Below, piece after piece: positions 6,812 to 7,494 of a stretch of 7,494 nucleotides of DNA. The notes under the pieces were generated by a model that was not told the origin of the DNA, ran no database searches, and saw nothing but the letters and a program-made list of their open reading frames with translations. Position 1 is the first letter of the stretch, and every line of letters begins with the position of its first letter. This stretch comes from an uncultured Saprospiraceae bacterium (GTDB lineage: Bacteria > Bacteroidota > Bacteroidia > Chitinophagales > Saprospiraceae): NCBI GenBank assembly GCA_937942465.1, contig CALDEO010000226.1, positions 1-7,494 of the forward strand, given 5' to 3'. A program made the position numbers and the translations under genes.

Positions 6812-7273
6812 ATGCAAAATACGTACATCTTCCAAAGTGACTACCTAGGGTTAAGTGATTCTAAGATCCATTTACTAAGAAATAAATTTGAATACGACAC
6901 TATAGCGTATAATGAAGTGAACAGTCTTGTCTATAAAAGAGGAAAGGCGATCAAAAATGGTTTGATTCTTTTAATATTCGCCTTAGCCTTGTTAGGTGCT
7001 GGGCTATATATCACTTTGGGGATTATATCTTTTGTAATGAGTGATACAGGAGGCACCATAAGCATAGAAGTTATAGTCGCCTCTCTTATATCAATTTTAT
7101 TAGGATCTTGTTTTCTATTTGTGTTCTTCAAAAAGGAAAAGATACTTGAGTTAAAGTACCGAAATAATAAAACAAAGAAATTTTCTTTATCAGAATTTGA
7201 AAACAGAAACGAGCTAGATGCGCTACTCAATTTCCTATCTACTAAAGTGATGCTGCAACGAGAAATCGAATAA
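6812..7273 (+). CDS. Small membrane protein with two transmembrane helices, unknown function
   Basis: I do not recognise a named family for this 153-residue protein. Residues 1-48 are soluble and polar, followed by two hydrophobic segments at about 50-76 (GLILLIFALALLGAGLYITL onward) and 84-106 (IEVIVASLISILLGSCFLFV onward). A basic KKEK patch and a 45-residue soluble tail follow. The helices would form a hairpin with both ends in the cytoplasm; the basic flanks (KRGKAIKNG and KKEK) fit positive-inside topology. The N-terminal pattern (YIFQSDYLGL, LLRNKFEYDTIAYNEVNSL, YKRG) and the tail (ILELKYRNNK, FSLSEFENRNELDALLNFL) look like two halves of a bacterial PH-like domain interrupted by the helical hairpin. 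This is inference only. AAGGGG lies 3 nt before the ATG and could serve as an unusually close ribosome-binding site. The gene stands alone between the hairpin and the arsR-type promoter. Confidence 0.75.
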   Translation: MQNTYIFQSDYLGLSDSKIHLLRNKFEYDTIAYNEVNSLVYKRGKAIKNGLILLIFALALLGAGLYITLGIISFVMSDTGGTISIEVIVASLISILLGSCFLFVFFKKEKILELKYRNNKTKKFSLSEFENRNELDALLNFLSTKVMLQREIE

Positions 7274-7319
7274 ATTCATAGTATTTAACTATAAAGACAA
7301 AACACTTTTTCCAACCTAA

Positions 7320-7351
7320 CTTGATTATAAAATATATTCATCGTAATATTG
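7320..7351 (+). promoter_or_regulatory. Bacteroidota-type promoter of the ArsR-family gene
   Basis: CTTG (7320-7323; consensus TTTG) is followed after 20 nt by TAATATTG (7344-7351; consensus TAnnTTTG). Each has one mismatch and the spacing is standard. Initiation is expected near 7358, about 12 nt before the start codon. The -7 element lies inside the operator-like palindrome. Confidence 0.55.
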
Positions 7352-7358
7352 CAATGAA
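7337..7358. promoter_or_regulatory. Quasi-palindromic ArsR-type operator
   Basis: A 22-bp imperfect palindrome centred between 7347 and 7348 has outer arms TTCAT and ATGAA and an AATATT core; 9 of 11 position pairs match. It covers the -7 element and ends 11 bp before the start codon. The arrangement fits known ArsR/SmtB autorepression, in which the apo-repressor blocks RNA polymerase until metal binds. Confidence 0.55.
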
Positions 7359-7369
7359 CAAATAAAGCT

Positions 7370-7494
7370 ATGGGACTTACGAAAGCTGAAATATACACTG
7401 CCGAGCAAAACTTAATAGCCAGCTATGCTAAAGTACTGGGCCATCCTGCACGTATTGCTATACTCCAGCATCTCATCAAAGTGAATAGCTGTGT
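7370..7494 (+). CDS. ArsR-family winged-helix transcriptional repressor, C-terminus beyond window
   Basis: Forty-one codons are visible from the ATG at 7370: MGLTKAEIYTAEQNLIASYA, then KVLGHPARIAILQHLIKVNSC. The LGHPARIAIL(Q/E)HL segment is the highly conserved first helix-turn of ArsR/SmtB winged-helix repressors, and Cys41 sits where related Bacteroidota proteins often have an NxC(V/I)C stretch. These dimeric repressors typically respond to arsenite, antimonite or metal cations and repress their own operon; the effector cannot be read from this fragment. The only nearer upstream ATG (7354) hits a stop after three codons, so this start is firm. In related genomes arsenic-resistance genes often follow, and they would lie right of the window (inference). 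Confidence 0.88.
   Translation, partial: MGLTKAEIYTAEQNLIASYAKVLGHPARIAILQHLIKVNSC

Noticed and set aside
7275..7315. Terminator after the two-helix membrane protein (ATAGT...ACTAT then T-rich)
   Set aside because: The stem is only 5 bp of almost pure A/T, and the T-run is about 20 nt away.

Overview
The window looks like a chromosomal segment of a Bacteroidota bacterium, probably from the Saprospiria/Lewinella-like part of the phylum. The evidence is inferential. The DNA is AT-rich. Recognisable Shine-Dalgarno sites are nearly absent. Two promoter candidates fit the Bacteroidota -33/-7 pattern (TTTG-like, about 20 nt, TAnnTTTG). A lipoprotein carries an acidic stretch directly after its lipobox cysteine. 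The NUMOD4/HNH/HTH and beta-CASP proteins have the wording typical of that phylum.

Layout. The left half (1-4588) is all on the minus strand: a photolyase/cryptochrome-family flavoprotein that runs off the left edge; a four-domain fasciclin (FAS1) lipoprotein followed by a clear intrinsic terminator; a small FMN nitroreductase broken by a 7-bp tandem duplication; and a NUMOD4 + HNH-like + helix-turn-helix protein. A 697-bp AT-rich divergent gap (4589-5285) separates this block from the plus-strand half. The gap holds two GC-armed palindromes with the same 11-bp core, GGGTATTACCC. The plus-strand half (5286-7494) has a beta-CASP metallo-beta-lactamase-fold RNase-like protein, a strong 17-bp-stem hairpin, a small two-helix membrane protein of unknown function, and the first 41 codons of an ArsR-family repressor. 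The repressor is preceded by an operator-like quasi-palindrome that overlaps its promoter.

The genes do not form an obvious single pathway. Photolyase (DNA repair), fasciclin lipoprotein (surface/adhesion), nitroreductase (redox), beta-CASP protein (RNA processing) and ArsR (metal/metalloid response, with targets beyond the window) look like neighbouring housekeeping or accessory genes rather than one system. I found no CRISPR array, transposase, phage gene, rRNA or tRNA. The observations most worth following are the 7-bp frameshifting duplication in the nitroreductase, the paired palindromes in the divergent gap, the atypical FAD-pocket residues of the photolyase and the ArsR operator/promoter overlap. 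I see no convincing evidence of an entirely new biological system.
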